The notes beneath the pieces were generated by a model, which made no database searches, was not told the origin of the DNA, and worked only from the letters and a program-made list of their open reading frames with translations. A DNA stretch of 64,000 nt from Lutraria lutraria (Eukaryota > Mollusca > Bivalvia > Venerida > Mactridae): assembly GCA_964023205.1 (NCBI GenBank), contig OZ026835.1:46225083-46289082 (forward strand). The letters are read 5' to 3'. The translations under genes were made by a program, and so were the position numbers. Every line of letters begins with the position of its first letter. Within the stretch, counting starts at the first letter, position 1. This document shows positions 1-10,771 of the stretch, piece after piece.

Positions 1-1056
1 AGTCAAGTGCCCTGTAGGTCAAGTGTCCTGTGAGTTAAGTGCCCTGTAAGTCAAGTGCCCTGTAAGCCAAGTGTTTTATAAGCCATGTTTCCTGTAAGTC
101 AAGTATTCTGTAATAAAGTTTCCTGTAAGCCATGCATTCTGTAAGTTACGTGTCCTGTAAGCCAAGTGCCCTGTAAATCAAGTGTCCTGTAAGACAAGTG
201 TCATGTAAGTCAAGTGTTCAGTAAAGCATGTGCCCTGTAAGCCAAGTGTTGAGTAAGCCAAGTATTCAGTAAGTCATGTGTCCAGTAAGCCAAGTGGTCA
301 GTAAGGCAAGTGGTCAGTAAGGCAATTGTCCTGTAAGCCAAGTGGTCAGTAAGCCAAGTGGTCAGTAAGGCAATTGTCCTGTAAGCCAAGTGGTCAGTAA
401 GGCATGCGTCCTGTAAGCCAAGTATTCAGTAAGTCATGTGTCCAGTAAGCCAAGTGGTCAGTAAGCCAAATGGTCAGTAAGGCAATTGTCCAGTAAGCCA
501 AGTGGTCAGTAAGGCATGTGTCCTGTAAGCCAAGTGGTCAGTAAGGCATGTGTCCTGTGAGCCAAGTGTCCTGTAAGCCAAGTGGTCCAGTAAGGCATGT
601 GTCCTGTAAGCCAAGTGGTCAGTAAGCCAAGTGGTCAGTAAGCCAAGTGGTCAGTAAGGCAATTGTCCAGTAAGCCAAGTGGTCAGTAAGGCATGTGTCC
701 TGTAAGCCAAGTGGTCAGTAAGGCATGTGTCCTGTAAGCCAAATGGTCAGTAAGGCATGTGTCCTGTGAGCCAAGTGTCCTGTAAGCCAAGTGGTCAGTA
801 AGGCATGTGTCCTGTAAGCCAAGTGGTCAGTAAGCCAAGTGTCCTGTAAGCCAAGTGGTCAGTAAGGCATGTGTCCTGTAAGCCAAGTGGTCAGTAAGGC
901 ATGTGTCCTGTAAGCCAAGTGGTCAGTAAGCCAAGTATCCTGTAAGCCAAGTGGTCAGTAAGGCATGTGTCCTGTAAGCCAAGAGTCCTGTAAGCCAAGT
1001 GTCCTGTAAGCCAAGTGTCCTGTAAGCCAAGTGGTCAGTAAGTCAAGTGTCCTGTA
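1..1056. repeat. 16 bp satellite array (runs off left edge)
   Basis: About 65 tandem copies of a 16 bp unit are visible. Two variants alternate, AAGCCAAGTGGTCAGT and AAGGCATGTGTCCTGT, with divergent copies (AAGTCAAGTGTCCTGT) at both ends. Towards the middle the variants form mixed two- and three-unit blocks, which suggests local amplification by unequal exchange. The array is cut by the window edge, so its full length is unknown. No coding potential is claimed. Confidence 0.95.
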
Positions 1057-2149
1057 ATCATTGTTATTATTATTGTCATTTTTTAAACAGCTTCCAATAT
1101 TCTTTATCATTTTTATATCTCAAATTTTCTACTTTCTATTTGGTTCATCTATAAAAAGAACAAATCAATCAATTTTTTTTTACAAAGTACACAATCAACG
1201 ACTGAGCTACCAGGGGCTTTTACACAATGTCATATAATTTTATCTACATGCATAACATAATATAACAAAATGCAGCATCAAAAAATTAAAGTAAAATTTA
1301 AAACAGTTTCAACATATGAACAAAAAAAAATAAATACAGAACAATCATGAAGAAAGTAAAAACAAGCAAAATGCCCAAAATTCATGGCAAAATTTCCATA
1401 AATCTATAGATTTTACATACAGCACCTAATGTGACAGTCACCCTTAAGATCTAATTGGTTTATCACATTAACATCATCAAGTATCTAATATAGCAAGTAC
1501 ATGCAGCATAAAACGAGCGCCTCCAGCAGTGCCAATGCTCACCTGATTACAACCTCGGTGAGATCTACCCACCTATAAAGTTTCATGTTGCCTCCTCTCA
1601 TAGTTTCTGAGTTATGAGTTACATTAAAGTTTGGCACAGCCACAGAGAAAGCAGTGATCACAAAAGCTTGACTTTTTCTTTGAAAACAGTTGAGCTAAAA
1701 ATGACAATACACATATAAGAACAATCTCAACATATGAACAAAATCAGCCAAAAGTACTCATGTACACTGAACTAACATAGACTCACTTCAACATGAAACA
1801 GGATCTAATTTAATGATTGCATGGTGGATGTAGATAAACATATAATGTAGTACTTAGGTCTGCCAAGCGAGCGACAGCTAAGGACAGCTGAACTAAAACT
1901 GTAACAGACTTTTCAGAAACTACCTAATTTGAAAGAGTTTCCCATGTAATATCTTGATAGTCGTATAATGCAAGACATTTCTTAGTCTATGACACCATAG
2001 ATAAGTGACTGTCAGATGCATAGTTATATACAATTGACTAGTCACTTACCCTGTTTTACGCACTTAGTCAGTGATTGGCCTTTTATATAACTGACTAAGT
2101 TATGTAAATCACTAAGCCAGTCAATTACCTTATCATATACACACTGTCA
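1057..2149. other. AT-rich intergenic sequence with decayed repeat fragments
   Basis: No gene is recognised. On the minus strand near 1180-1215 the words CCCCTGGTAGCTCAGTCGTTG resemble a tRNA 5' half (A-box-like), probably a SINE head. Near 1500-1730 the sequence ends in GTGATCACAAAAGCTT and GTTGAGCTAAAAATG, which matches the 3' end of the Helentron-like elements found elsewhere in the window. Both are remnants. Confidence 0.5.
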
Positions 2150-2790
2150 CTGACTGGCTAATTGTATGTTCATAAATGCATATTAACTAGTGTATATAAC
2201 TTGGTGACTGGTTAATTGTATGTTACTTAGTGTATATAACTTGGCGACAGGCTTATTGTATGTTAATTAGTGTATATTAACTTGGTGACTGGCTAATTAT
2301 ATGTTAATTAGTGTATGTTAATTAATGTATGTAATTTGGTGACTGGCTAATTATATGTTAATTAGTGTATGTTAGTTAGTGTATGTAATTTGGTAACTGG
2401 CTAATTATATGTTAATTAGTGTATGTTACTTAGTGTATGTTACTTAGTGTATGTTAATTAGCGTATGTAATTTGGTGACTGGCAAATTATATGTTAATTA
2501 GTGTATGTTAGTTAGTGTATGTAATTTGGTAACTGGCTAATTATATATTAATTAGTGTATATAATTTGGTGACTGGCTAATTATATGTTAATTAGTGTAT
2601 GTTAATTAGTGTATGTAATTTGGTGACTGGCAAATTATATGTTAATTAGTGTATGTTAGTGTATGTAATTTGGTAACTGGTTAATTATATGTTAATTAGT
2701 GTTTGTTAATTAGTGTATATAATTTGGTGACTGGCTAATTATATGTTAATTAGTGTATGTTAATTAGTGTATGTTACTTAGTGTACGATG
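2150..2790. repeat. Tandem array, ~54 bp unit built on a GTTAATTAGTGTAT subunit
   Basis: The unit contains TTGGTGACTGGCTAATTATA followed by one to three copies of GTTAATTAGTGTAT. The number of 14 bp subunits varies between units, so unit length varies as well. Flanking sequence at 1980-2150 and 3080-3120 holds diverged single copies of GTGACTGGCTAATTGTATG. Confidence 0.9.
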
Positions 2791-3959
2791 TATATAATTT
2801 GTAGGTAACAGTAATATTATGGTGCAATTTTATTAATCTGTCAATACTGTATAACTTCAAGGTCGATGCAAGTGTTTATTTTTTTCTTCTATTTTGTAAG
2901 CTATGTGATAATCTTTGTTTTTAAACTGGTTGCTACATGTTAGAATAAAACTTTTAATAAAATGGAACATTCCCTAGGCATGAAATTAAAACAGAAACTA
3001 TCAAATGAGGTATAAACACATTCAGCGATCATGTAATTATTCAGCTTTGACAGTTTAATGAAATCACATTATATACTTAATGTCTATATCAAGGTAAGTG
3101 ACTGGCTAATTGTATGTTGCTTAATGTTATGTATTGACAAACACTGAACTGAAACAAGTGAACACTCTCAGATCAAATGCAACCATGGTCCTGCTTTTAT
3201 GAGGATCCATCAGCTGACAGAAATTCTAGTTCAAGCACACACATGAATTTAACAAATAAGTGAGCCAGTATAAAACATAATTGAAATATATCTGCAAAGT
3301 AACAATAATACAATCTAAGCTAAGGCATGTCTATGAAACTAGAATTTGGATTTGTGTACATACCCTCTGGTAGGCATCTGATCCATACAGGAGCATTATG
3401 GGAAAAGAATATCACCACAGCATCATACAGATGATACATCTAGTTAATGAGTGATATCCAAGTTCTCTGTACCATGCTACAAATAGAACATTTCCTGTGT
3501 TAATTAAATTAATAACTTGGTATATCTATTCACAAAAGAGCTTAACAGACAAACTAAGTTAATAAGGAACAGACTAAGAACAGTCAAACCTGTGTTAGGG
3601 GGTCATCTCTTTATAAAGGCCATTCTTTACCTAGATTATGTAACAAACTTGATTGGAATGAAATCACCTGGCTGAGTATTTAAGTGTCTTACTGGGTAAA
3701 GGTTTTGTTTATTATAGTGTCACCCCAATTGAAAGGGCCAGCCAAGTTGGCTTATGAGACACCTATCTTATGTTCGCACAGTACCTCCTGAATCCCTTCT
3801 CCTTTTTGCCGGGTGCCTGGCTGAGACGGGCCTACGGTAACCATTATTTAACCATTATTATACCGACAGCATAAGTTCTAATCGCTCTCCCGCTCTGAAG
3901 GTGGACACCCTAAGTTGCGGTATATTACGGACTGAATATGAATGTAAGAGCTGGAGAAT
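2791..3959. other. Intergenic sequence, no gene recognised
   Basis: AT-rich single-copy-looking sequence with no convincing ORF. Near 3585 the motif ACAGTCAAACCTGTGTTAGG resembles the ends of the small inverted-repeat element at 16343-16547, so a decayed copy may lie here. Confidence 0.4.
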
Positions 3960-4580
3960 GTAACAGACTATTTAAGTTTGTGGCTGCCTGACCAAGTATG
4001 TAAGTACCTGCATGACTAAATATGCAAGTATCCAAGTATGTAAGTGACTAACTTAGTATCAGTGCTGGATTAAGCACAATGTTACTGACTAATAAAATTG
4101 TAAAAGATAAATGTTTGTTTCTAATAACATGCCAATTAAAAGTAGGGAAGAGTTTGGGCTTTTTAGCTCTTGAAAGATTGTGGAAAGGTGAAAGAGGGAG
4201 AAAGTGGCTGTTCTGTTCCTCGAGTATATTAAAGAGTCTAGGGGAGCAGGGGAGAAGGTAGCATAACCAGAAATAAAATGTTTAGGTCAAAATATGTAGT
4301 GCCTGGTTAGTTATTTAATGGACTAACTAAGTATGTGGTGCCTGGTTAGTTATTTAATGGACTAACTAAGTATGTGGTGCCTGGTTAGTTATTTAATGGA
4401 CTAACTAAGTATGTGGTGCCTGGTTAGTTATTTGTCTAACAAAGTATGCAACACTAACTACTTACGTAAAAGCCTAACTAATTACATTTGTATGTAAGTG
4501 ACTTACTTGGTCTGTAAGAGCTTGCCTAACTAATTATGTAAGTGACTAGCTAAGTAGGTAAGTGACAGGCTAAATACTAG
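3960..4580. repeat. Degenerate AAGTATGTAAGTG satellite with a 39 bp sub-array
   Basis: Degenerate copies of CTAACTAAGTATGTAAGTG surround a clean 39 bp array (about 4302-4440, three to four copies) whose unit starts GTGCCTGGTTAGTTATTTAA. The vocabulary is the same as the 20 bp array at 7930-8995, so the two are probably parts of one satellite family. A short ORF at 4079-4261 overlaps this region and has no supporting feature. Confidence 0.85.
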
Positions 4581-5783
4581 TATATACAGGGTGTTTCATA
4601 ATATGTGATAGCACAACGATTCCTTATGGGGACCCCAATTCTTTACGCACTCAGTTGAGTAAATTATCAATGGAATTGTGAGACTCACACATTTTTGAAG
4701 AACGTCATAATTTGAGGAACCCAACATCATGTTTTTGTAATAAGGTCACCTGCGAGAACATTGTTTTCTAAAATGATGACATCAAAGCAAGATGCAGAAA
4801 TCAGTTAGTTTTACTTTGACAGTCTTTTTCCCAAGTTACTGTTGCACGAACAATACAATAAGGGATGAAGATCGTATATTCACCAAGCTTCAAATGCTTT
4901 GGCTAATTAGGAGACTTAAATGACAGAAACTGTTTGTGACAGCAGAAAACAAGAGGGACATGATGGCCTTAAATCGCTCACCTGAGTACCAATACACATT
5001 CAAATAATTTAATCAAAGAAAGATATTTGTCAAAGTAATCTAGAGTTATCTACCCTAACTGTCAGTTTAAGAATCGAACCATCGATATAACCGAACTTTT
5101 GAATCAGTTGCCCAAGTAGCTGGTGAAATAATAGTAAATTTTATTAAAAGACAAATCTGACTAACAGTATAATAGAAGGTACATTTTAAACATTGTAAAA
5201 TATACCAATATTTGTATTCTGTACAAATATGATTAGCATTTTACGCTATACGAATCCTGACTGTATGAGTCCAGTTGATGACTTAATTGGGATTTCAAAC
5301 CAATCCAGGCATCACTCCTGAGATCGAAATATTTCATTGTAACAAGGATGTTTCAATTCTCAATTACTTTTGAAGAATAACATGTTGTCATTCAGTTTTT
5401 ATTGTTAAAAGTGTATGCCTATGATTTAACATTTTTGCAAAATCCCTTTTTAGTGATACACCCCGAATTGGTAAATTACCTAATAACGGTCTTGAAAAGG
5501 GTGTGTGGATAGAGTAATTACCATATATTTCAATAAATATTATGTAAATCACTTAAAAAATGTACTGAGTGTAACACAGTCTCAATGTAGAAGAAACTTA
5601 AGCATTAGATGTCCACTTTATGCCACTTTCTTGAAATTGTACTATTTCAAACACTGTGGTATTGTAAAATTAAGATCTATAAAAAGGCTCAAAGATAAGG
5701 TTTTATTAATAACTTTATACAATTATTAAATATTGAAGGAGTAACAAGGATTTTGAATGACATTGATTATGCTAAAGTATATT
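4581..5783. other. Intergenic sequence with a Helentron-like 5' head fragment
   Basis: Near 4945 AACAAGAGGGACATGATGGCC followed by CGCTCACCTGAG is a diverged 5' head of the Helentron-like family. The rest of that element is not recognisable. CAGGGTGTTTCAT at 4587 and an imperfect inverse at about 5453-5465 could be ends of an old inverted-repeat element, but the match is weak. No gene is seen. Confidence 0.4.
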
Positions 5784-6212
5784 AACAAGAGGGCCAAGAT
5801 GTTCAAACATGGGTCATTTTATGAAAAACCATGTTAACAGTCTAGATTTCACAGTTATAATTGGATCTTCACCACATATGTCAAATTGTTTGTTTTAATG
5901 GTATGTAGGTCAAGTTAGAGTATGGGTCATCAGGGGTCAATAACTAGGTCAAAATTAAGGTAAAATCTTAGGAAAACCTTGTTAACACTGTAGATGTCAC
6001 AGTTTTGATTGAATCTTCACAAAATTTCATTAGAATATTTGTTTTAATGATATGTAGGTTAAGTTCAAACATGGATCATCTGGGTCAGATACTAGGTCAC
6101 CAGGTCAAATCATAGTAAAACCTTGATATCAGCAGACCGTTCAAAACAATGTTTTAATGACTAAACAATGATCGTCATGTGAGCGATATGGGGGTATTTT
6201 GGCCCTCTTGTT
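5784..6212. mobile_element. Helentron-like family element with inverted AACAAGAGGGCC ends
   Basis: The left end reads AACAAGAGGGCCAAGATG and the right end TTTTGGCCCTCTTGTT, its reverse complement. Between them lie about two and a half copies of the ~145 bp core found at 28707-31620 (GTCACAGTTTTGATTGAATC, ACTAGGTCA and so on). Other copies here end in a hairpin plus GAGCTAAAAA, so this copy with two heads looks like a rearranged or head-to-head derivative. It carries no ORF. Confidence 0.7.
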
Positions 6213-6224
6213 CATGAATTTTTA

Positions 6225-6715
6225 AGAATATTTTTTTGTTGGTTGCTATGGTAACCAGTGTTCCATATGGTTCTGAATTCCTTGAGTAATCCAGTAGAAG
6301 ACTGCCCAATGACCATCAGTAAAAAACTATTTTGAAATCAGGCTAGCAGTTGATTTTTTTTTCCATTTACCTATGTAAGCCTATGTTAATTCAAGTAACT
6401 GCTGGGATGGGTCCAATTTTGACAAGGGGGTTGCAGTTAAAACAGATTTTGGTGGAGATCTTCTAGGTTATGCTACAAACGAAATACCAAAGCTTTAATG
6501 GGCCTTATGGCTTCAGAGAACATTTTTTAAAGTTTTCCCTATATAAGCATACATGTTTGTAAATTCAAGTGACCCCTGGAGCAGGGTCAATTGTCCACCA
6601 GACAATGCTTCATACAAAAAATCTTAGCTCTGGGTCATCTTAATTTCTTTACCGATTTTTTAAGATTCTTTTTTGGTTTCCATGGCAACCATAATTCTTC
6701 ACGGATAAACTAAAT
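6225..6715 (+). mobile_element. Diverged fragment of the 'GGTAGAGGTCCACTAG' tandem-core element
   Basis: Degenerate matches to the core of the elements at 10988-12590 and 28887-30496: TAAGCCTATGTTAATTCAAG, AGTGACCCCTGGAGCAGGG, CCACCAGACAATGCTTCATA and the GGTTGCTATGGTAACCA block. Both ends are missing. It is much older than the other two copies, judged by divergence. Confidence 0.65.
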
Positions 6716-6764
6716 TTTCCGGGCATCTTAGCATTCTATTTTTGGTGTTGATTATTTATCATAT

Positions 6765-7150
6765 CACGAGCCCAGCATACATGATTCTGTCAGTGACGTT
6801 GCGTTAAAACCTTGCCCCGATGCGGTCTTCTGCAGCGGATTCCATGATTTCTCAACCATATCGTCACTGTTTTTGTATGGATAGTCCTACGGTGATGCCC
6901 TGGTATCAAATTTATTTGCAGTGGAAACTGCTGTTGTGAACTGATCTCGGAGATGATGCTGACATATGAAATTGTCTTGATGTCCGATAAATTATATTGG
7001 GCTGACCAGCTCTGGGACGATCAGCAAGACATCACAGTCACAAAACACTGATGAAGGCGAGAAATAGTCGATTGGTGTAGACGAAAATGCCTTGCACACT
7101 CCCTTTGATGCCTGCTTGCAACAATCCAACAATTTGATCATGTAAATCTT
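6765..7150 (-). pseudogene. Tc1-like transposase remnant (N-terminal HTH region)
   Basis: Read on the minus strand in three shifting frames, this stretch gives peptides typical of the Tc1 DNA-binding region: IVGLLQAGIKGSVQGIF (first helix-turn-helix), DRPRAGQPN (the GRPR-like linker), LRDQFTTAVSTAN, then HTKTVTIWLRNHGIRCRRPH and RGKVLTQRH (second helix-turn-helix). Frameshifts and stops separate the pieces, so it is dead. The DDE catalytic half would lie at lower coordinates but that space is occupied by another repeat. The family call rests on remembered Tc1 sequence patterns and was not searched. Confidence 0.6.
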
Positions 7151-7929
7151 GTCCTAGTATTGGCATTGTTTTATAATTAATAGAAACACAATTCCAATCA
7201 TAAAAGTTCGGGGCGACTATTGGGTCCAGTTTTGACTTTTGCCATTGCTGAAAGTACTAATGCGATATTATTGCTATCGCTGGATACTATTGCGATAGTT
7301 ATTGCCAAGATTTGTAAATACAAATTTGCATAGTGTAAGATAACTTTGCTGTATATACATAGGTACTAAAATGTTGTGGAAATTATTTAAAATTAATTGA
7401 ACAGATATACTAGTAGATTAATAAAATTCAGTTCAAATACTGCATTGTGTGCTTATTAATTTTTCGCTCTGTCTTTTGCGTTATTGGTCCTTTGTGGCAG
7501 TTTGATGCGTGGGGTTATTAAGATTTTTTTTATAGAAGATGCAACAAAGTTGTTTTAAATTATTAATAAACTTTATAAGAAGGAAAATATCAAAACTATC
7601 TAGAGTTGAGCTAATTAATGGCGATAATCTATACCACTATCGGGACACTGCATCGATATTTCGATGCTTCGGTCCACCCGTGATAAAAGTGTGTGTATCT
7701 GACAATCTCAAATGAAAATTTAACACACCCAGCGACCTTGTTGGTGTTATTTAGCATGTTTTCTATTTGTTGCACATGCACCCCGTACCAGAAACCATAT
7801 GGTCTAATTGCATGAAATTTTGCAGGCATTGACAAATTATTGGTTATAATGTTACCTAACAGGCTGATTTTATTTCTTCTGACGATTTGAAAGAAAATAG
7901 TTTAAGAAATAAGTGATGCGTTTTTAAAG
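7151..7929. other. Intergenic sequence, nothing recognised
   Basis: AT-rich sequence. A 68-residue minus-strand ORF (7629-7835) has no recognisable domain, signal or splice context, and I do not support it as a gene. CGATAGTTATTGC-like words recur near 7260-7300 but do not form an array. Confidence 0.4.
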
Positions 7930-8995
7930 TCTTCCAGTATATGTAAGTGACTAGCAACGTATGTAAGAGTCGGACTAAGTATGTAAATGACAAGTTAAGT
8001 GTGTAAATGACTAGCTAAGTATATTAGTTACTAGCTAAGTATGTTAGTTACTAGCTAAGTATGTTAGTGACTAGCAAAGTATGTAAATGACTAGGTAAGT
8101 ATGTTAGTGACTAGCTAAGTATGTAAGAGCCTGACTATGTATGTAAATGACAAGCTTCAAGTATGTAGATGACTAGCTAAGTATGTATATGACAAGCTAA
8201 GTATGTTAATACTAACCAAGTATGTAATAGCCTGACTAAGTATGTAAATGACAAGCTAAGTATGAAAGTGACTAGCTAAGTATGTAAATGACTAGCTAGG
8301 GATGTAAGTGACTAGCTAAGTATTTAAGTGGCTAGCTAAGTATGCAAGTGACTAGCTAAGTATGTTAGTGACTAGCTAAGTATGTAAATGACAAGCTAAG
8401 TATGTAAGTGAAGTGACTAAGTATGTAAATGACTAGCTAAGTATGTAAGTGACTAGTTAAGTATGTAAGTAACTAGCTAAGTATGTAAGTGACTAGCTAA
8501 GTATGTTAGTGACTAGCTAAGTATGTAAGTGACAAGCTTCAGTAAGTGTGAGCCTAACTAAGTATTTAAGAGCCTAACTAAGTATGTAAATGACTGGCCA
8601 AATATTAATTGCCTGACTAAGTATGAAATAGCCTTACCAAGTATGTAAGTAACCAGCTATGACTAAGCCTGACTAAATATGTGAAAGCCTGACTAAGTAT
8701 GTGAAAGCCTGACTAAGTATGTGAAAGCCTGACTAAGTATGTACGTGACTAGCTAAGTTTGTAAGTGCCTAAACATGCATGTAAGAACCTTACTAGGTAA
8801 GTTAAAACCTGACAAAGTATGTAAGTGTCTGACTTAGTAAGTGTATGACTATCTAAGTACTGGTATTCAAGTACCTTACTTGGTATGTAAGTGACTTGCT
8901 AAATATACAAGTGCCTGATTAAATATGTTATTGACTGAATATGCAACTGACTAAGTATGTAAAAGGCTAAATAAGTAAGTAAGTGCCAATATATT
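7930..8995. repeat. 20 bp satellite array (ATGTAAGTGACTAGCTAAGT)
   Basis: About 50 tandem copies of a 20 bp unit, cleanest between 8000 and 8540, degenerating into related words with GCCTGACTAAGTATGTGAAA towards 8990. It shares vocabulary with 3960-4580. Confidence 0.92.
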
Positions 8996-9759
8996 TTTTA
9001 ATGTGACTAGCCCAATGTATCAATTGAGATTGAGTGAGTCATGTACTACACAATCATTAAATAAAATGTTATTCACCTAAAAGCCATGAATTGCAACATC
9101 TTGCAGACTGTCATTATTGTTCTAATTTGCGTTGAACTGTGTTGGTAATTTATAATTCATTATATCTCCCAAGCAGCATAGTCTTATGTTTGAAGTATCT
9201 TGTGTTATCCACATTGATTGAAGACTGTTTCTAATGAACATGTGACCTGAAACCATAAAATAATAAACTGTTATTGATTATATAAGTGAATTAAATCCCG
9301 TACACTAACATGCCTCCAAATTTTGTACTCATAAAATAAGATCAAGGCTCGAACTCAAGAGCCGTAAATAGGCCTATAGAGCACCCTGGGTCTAACTAAG
9401 CAGGCTGGTAACATAATGTACAAATTATAAGTAATTTCCTTGATGAATAGATCATAGATCACCCCTATGATCTCTAGGTAGTTTCATTTTACACCTAAAA
9501 AGTCTGAAAGGTACTAGTACATATGTAGTTTGAATTCAAGAAAATAATGATTATTTACAAGAAGTCCCTCAGTTCAGGTAAACTGTCATACAAACAGGTT
9601 GATTTTCATATGTTATTCTGGAATTTGAAGAACTGAATGATAATGAAATGTTTTATTCTATAATTATTTACATCTATTATAACGATGATAGTAATTTGAC
9701 AACTCCAATTATAAATAATGAAAAGGTATTAACAATGAAGTGACTTTATCTATAAATAA
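8996..9759. other. Intergenic sequence, no gene recognised
   Basis: AT-rich. Near 9345-9395 AAGGCTCGAACTCAAGAGCC could be a minus-strand tRNA-like B box from an old SINE, but no body or tail can be followed. Nothing else is supported. Confidence 0.4.
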
Positions 9760-9915
9760 CCTACAGACATAATAATAATAAAAGTGTCTATTCATAAATA
9801 ACTTACACATAATAATAATAATAATAAAAGTGTCTATTCATAAATAACTTACACATAATAATAATAATAATAATAAAGTGTCTATTCATAAATAACTTAC
9901 ACACATAAAATACTA
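9760..9915. repeat. TTATTA-rich ~51 bp tandem array, segment 1 of 3
   Basis: Units consist of an ATAATAATAATAA run followed by GTGTCTATTCATAAATAACT and TACACAT. The same unit continues at 10645-10766 and again at 15010-15165. The three segments look like one original array split by the insertions at 9925-10640 and 10772-15008. Confidence 0.85.
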
Positions 9916-9924
9916 GCTAGTAAT

Positions 9925-10640
9925 AACAAGAACGCTGCGTTCAATAAACAATGTCAAGGTCAAAGTCGCTGTTTGATAATTGTGGGTGGATTGAGAATGG
10001 TCATAATCAACAACTGTAGAAGTATCAAAGCATTCTGGCAAGCGGTATTGGTGCTAGACGAAACTGTAAAATCTACTAAACCTGGTACAGAATTATTCTA
10101 AGTCCAAATTAAGTCAAGGTCAAGGTGAAAGTGGGATTTCTTGATACAGGTGTATTGAGAATGATCATACAAAATAACTGTAGAAGTATGAAAATGTGCT
10201 AGCAGGCAATATTGATGCTAGACGAAACGGTAAAATCTACTTTACCTGGTACAGAATCATTCTAAGTCCAAATTAAGTCAAGGTCAAAGTGGGATTTCTT
10301 GATACGGGTGTGTTGAGAATGATCATACGCAACAACTATGTAAATTTCAAAGCATTCTAGCAAGCAGTATTGGTGCTAGATGAAACGGTAAAATCTACTT
10401 AACCTCATACGGACGGACGTTCTCACTGAAGTGACGTTGTGGGGTGCCGCTTTTGATCTTCTTTTGATCTTCTGAACACCACAAGCAACGTTTTTGCACC
10501 CCATAAGCACAAATTTTCCCCACAACGACAACTTGTACTTACCCTAACCCTAACCCCATAATGACACCTGGGTGCTTACGGAAGGACGGACGGACAGGGC
10601 AATCACTATATGCCACGACATAAATGTAGGGGGCATAAAA
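9925..10640 (+). mobile_element. Pearl-like (Helitron-derived) element with tandem core
   Basis: It carries about three copies of a ~165 bp core beginning GTCAAGGTCAAAGT and containing GAATGATCATAC and GCTAGACGAAACGGTAAAAT. A GGAC-type run follows (ACGGAAGGACGGACGGACAG), then a short hairpin with ATATGCC and GGGGCAT before a run of As. Core repeats, tetranucleotide run and terminal hairpin in that order are the Pearl layout described from bivalves. The tetranucleotide run is interrupted by about 150 bp of foreign sequence (10410-10560). No ORF. Confidence 0.7.
10541..10557. repeat. Short interstitial telomere-like sequence (CCCTAA)
   Basis: ACCCTAACCCTAACCCC, about two and a half units of the animal telomere repeat, lies inside the foreign insert that interrupts the Pearl-like element. 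It is too short to act as a telomere and could be chance. Confidence 0.5.
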
Positions 10641-10644
10641 AGAC

Positions 10645-10766
10645 TATTCATAAATAACTAAAAAATAATAATAATACCAATAATAAAGTGATTATTCATA
10701 AATAACTCACACATAATAATAATAATAATTAAGTTTCTATTCATAAATAACTTACACAAATAAAAT
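10645..10766. repeat. TTATTA-rich tandem array, segment 2 of 3
   Basis: Continuation of the unit at 9760-9915 (ACTATTCATAAATAACT plus ATAATAATA runs). It ends at ATACTAG, the insertion point of the next element. Confidence 0.8.
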
Positions 10767-10771
10767 ACTAG

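Noticed and set aside
4587..5465. Possible mariner-like element with CAGGGTGTTTCAT ends
   Set aside because: The right end matches at only about 10 of 13 bases and lacks the TA expected next to it.
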